64,000 nt of DNA. Source: Dasyornis broadbenti (Eukaryota > Chordata > Aves > Passeriformes > Dasyornithidae). Within the stretch, counting starts at the first letter, position 1. The number at the start of each line of letters is the position of its first letter. Positions 61,201 through 64,000 of the stretch are shown here, piece by piece. The stretch is taken from contig VZRN01006818.1 of NCBI GenBank assembly GCA_013397935.1, forward strand, positions 2,696,431 through 2,760,430. Reading direction: 5' to 3'. Made by a program: the position numbers and the translations under genes. A model generated the notes under the pieces. That model saw only the letters and a list, made by a program, of their open reading frames with translations, had not been told where the DNA came from and did not search any database.

Positions 61201-63304
61201 TTTCAAATCCCCAACACTTGCTGTCTGCATTAGGGTCTTCAGATATGTATGAGGTGGCCAATTGTCTTTCATTTATTTTGCAAGGATGCCTTTATTGTTA
61301 CATGAAGTTGCCATCTGTCTATCTTGGAGGCGAGAGTCCCAGAAGATTTTAATCCTCAATGATTTCATAGCTTCAGGTGCCTCTCTAAAGGACAAAGATT
61401 GGCCTACTTTCTTCCCTGTGGTATGCAGAGACTTCTCCATCATGCAGCTTTTGAGTGAAAGGCTCACCCTGAATGGCTAGATTGCACTTCACCTCATCTG
61501 AGAAGGGGCTTTGTGAAGACAGATTTATTCAGTCAGATAGCCAAATTTAGAATATCTGACAAATTTAGTTTTAGGTCAGCTGCTTCCTTTTTTCTTTAGT
61601 TTCTACTACCTCACCTTAAATCCTTTTATCTTAAAAAATAAAACAGATTGATGATCATGCAAATTTTTGTCTTTTAAAATGAGAATTTAAAACGCTTCAT
61701 TTCAAAGATGTCTAAGTAAGATATTTCAGCTTACTAGAAATTTCCCTTCTTTTTTTTAAGTCAAGAGCAATTAGCTTAACTGGAACCATATTCATGAGCA
61801 ATATCCATTGCAACAGAAAGCGCATTTTCCACCAAATGTTACACATACATATGCACACACAAAGTCAAGCAAATCCCCAAAGGTGCTGCTTATATAAGAC
61901 ATATTTCCCTCCCTTCACTTCTGCATGGATTAGTGCACTGGGGGATTTTTTTTGTAAATGGGATAATAATTAGAAGTAGCCTTCATCTGAGTGCTTCGTG
62001 ACCTTTGCAGCCAGAACTGGAATAAGCAGGGATGTGGTTTGGAGTGACTGCTGAACTCGCCCTTCTGTTTGCTTTTTACAGGCATAGGCACAGACCCTGG
62101 GCTCTGATTAAAGCCTAAAAATTAAAATATGTAGAGCTGGTTGGTTCAGTCTCCCAGCTCTCCAGCTTCAGGTGATCTAGCTGTAGGCAGCACTAGCACT
62201 GCCTACCCTGTAGAATAAACTCCAATTCAAAAACAAAGGGAAAGTCCCCCTCAGGAGTGGTGATGAGAGATCCAAGGCCATCCACAGGACACCAGTTTAA
62301 ATCTGGCCTGGGCTGGCAGTGACCAAAAAGCCGGTACTGTCTGACAGCTGTCCCTGCCAGCGAGGGGGATTAGCTGTGTCAGCCTGGATGGCTGATGGGC
62401 CCAGCAGGACCTGGCCGGACCCTGACATCTCGCCCTGTCTGGTGCCATCCAAAGCATCCTGGTGTGGCCAGGCAGAGGGGTGCTCTGGGGATCAGTCACC
62501 CATCCCTCATCTCAGCCTGGCCAAATGCAGATGCTGAAAGGTACATGTGTGAAGCGGTGGGGAAAAAAGCAGAATAAAGCATCAGCAAAAGCATGCATCA
62601 TGAGAAAGGTAAGGCAGACAGAGGATCATAGGAAAACTTCAATATTGCCTAGCGACAATTTATTATTGCCCAAACATTAGTCCTGAAAAAGTACATTGCT
62701 ACAGTTTCACCTTGGTGAGGCAGTATATGCTCTAATTTATGAAAGCACAATCAGTACATTCTAATACAGGATGAAAAAGGTTGACTGAATTTGCTGATAA
62801 ATTTTCAATTGAGACAGTGTAGAAATGAGACAATTCGCAAAATTCTTGCTGACTTAAATAAGTCAGTGCAACTACAGCCTTTAAAATGGACTTTGCTGAA
62901 GTCTGCCTTATAAATCAAGACCCAAATCACCCATATGCTTCTGCCAGAGCACAATGGAAGGTCTAGAAAGCGGCACCTTCTGTGCTGTTATAATGCTGAA
63001 CTGGAGCAGCAAAGCCCAGCTGTCTCACTGCCCTGCCATTCAATGCCGGCCCATCGCCCCAGCCCTGGGCACCAGCATGGCCATCCATGGTAGTGGGAAG
63101 TGCTGTTGGAGGGAGGAATAGCGACAGAACTGCCCTAAGCTGTGCCCAGGGAAAAGATGATCAAGCTGCTCTAGATCCAGCCCACTCAAAAACTGTGCTT
63201 CAGTAGAGGGCCAGGAGGTAGAGCACATATGTGGGGTGCTCAGAGCAGGTAGGTGGAAGACGGCTGCTGATTCCTCCTCCAGCACAGCCCCGCTCCAAAC
63301 ATCT
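58231..63304. other. Non-coding unique DNA, no gene recognised
   Basis: No gene is recognised. A 16-bp direct repeat (CAGCCAGACTCCCCAG) occurs twice at about 58956 and 59017. A palindrome, CACCATGGTG, lies at 59353-59362. Overlapping minus-strand frames at 59993-60487 (up to 164 codons) show no recognised domain. Confidence 0.5.
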
Positions 63305-63420
63305 CACCCCTCTGTGCCTCAGTTTACTCATCTGAGCGCAAGAATGCTTAGCTCCCTCTAAGGGTTACTGGCAGAAGGATTTCATAGTTACACAGTGTTG
63401 AGGAAAGTGTTACAAAACAC
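63305..63420 (+). mobile_element. MIR/CORE-SINE-like ancient SINE fragment
   Basis: CCCCTCTGTGCCTCAGTTTACTCATCTGAG followed by AGAATG, CCTCTAAGGGTTACTG, AGGATTTCATAGTTACA and AGTGTT follows the order of the MIR element core and downstream part (CTCTGTGCCTCAGTTTCCTCATCTG, then GGGTTGTTGTGAGGATTAAATGAG). MIR-type elements predate the bird-mammal split. The copy is very diverged; the first 26 bases carry most of the signal. Confidence 0.6.
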
Positions 63421-64000
63421 TTCTCAGTGAGCAGCTGGAATGGCATTCATTTCAGATCTGCTTATTTTCTCTCTTAGCCTTCTGGAGAGTTATAAAACAG
63501 GTTAATATTACCCATGACACCTGGCAATGTTGAGCCAATTCTGGTTGTTTTCAAGGTTGATCACAGAGTTTACAGGGACCCAAGGTAGAACAGGGCTCCA
63601 GGCTCTCTGGATTGCAGAGTTCAGACAGGTTCTGAGTCACAGCCAGAGAAAAACATCAAGCTCCACCTCACAAAATGCCAAGCCGGTGCAGGGCTTTGAG
63701 CTCCTTCCAGGGCACAAGTCCTAACGTAATCACTTACGTTGCTTTTACTTCCAACCCAACCTGCTCACCATTGCATAGATCACTTGGAGGAACAGCACCC
63801 GAGATTTGGCATCCTAAACAAACTCAATAGCCCAGCTTCAACCATAAAAGGGTTGAAGGTTGTGTACTATTCCTCATGCTTTAGCCATGCTCTTGTTATA
63901 GAGATATTTACTTGGTTCCCTGGAGAGAACATGATCAAGTTTTAATCTGAGATACTCAGCAAATGTGACAGTGCTAAACTTAAGGGATTTCAGCCAAGAC
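63421..64000. other. Non-coding unique DNA, no gene recognised
   Basis: No gene, RNA gene or recognised repeat. Two small frames on the plus strand (65 and 68 codons) are within chance expectation. Confidence 0.55.

Noticed and set aside
1..64000. CRISPR arrays, operons, ribosome binding sites or phage genes
   Set aside because: No regularly spaced direct repeats, dense same-strand ORFs or prokaryotic gene organisation occur anywhere; repeats and composition are vertebrate.

Overview
The window reads as nuclear DNA of a bird, most likely a songbird (Passeriformes). The evidence is its repeats: five degraded CR1 LINE fragments, several still showing the ATTCTGTG/ATTCTATG-type octamer tail; a tRNA-Ile-headed, CR1-tailed SINE like zebra finch TguSINE1; and an ERVL-class LTR of the kind common in passerines. 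Base composition is AT-leaning with few CpGs, and there are short microsatellites and homopolymer runs. Nothing suggests bacterial, organellar or viral genomic DNA. The ERV pieces are old, non-coding remnants.

I find no protein-coding gene I can support. Open frames are short (at most about 210 codons), occur on both strands and often overlap, and none gives a recognisable domain or a convincing exon. The only recognisable coding traces are relics of the CR1 ORF2 C-terminus at about 10.6-11.1 kb. The window is best described as intergenic or deep intronic DNA of a gene-poor region.

Layout: 1-10.5 kb is almost free of recognisable repeats. 10.5-15.9 kb holds two minus-strand CR1 fragments and the tRNA-Ile SINE, with an AT-rich candidate regulatory stretch between the CR1s. 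16-31 kb is mostly unique, with a 31-bp minisatellite, a CpG-denser patch, a CATC microsatellite, a CR1 tail and two T/G-rich tracts. 31.3-32.8 kb is an ERVL composite: a partial LTR in minus orientation, about 250 bp of possible internal remnant, and a near-complete LTR in plus orientation. 33.4 kb has a bipartite tRNA-like repeat. 34-46 kb is mostly unique, with perfect short hairpins, CA and CTG microsatellites, a homeodomain-site-rich AT block and a plus-strand CR1. 46-63 kb is unique except for a CR1 tail at 52.5 kb. A probable MIR/CORE-SINE relic lies at 63.3 kb.

Family assignments come from recognising sequence, not from a search. Candidate conserved elements are inferred from composition alone. 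I did not find a convincing new biological system. The best leads are the inverted ERVL composite, the bipartite tRNA-like repeat, the CTG tract inside an inverted repeat, and the AT-rich candidate enhancers.
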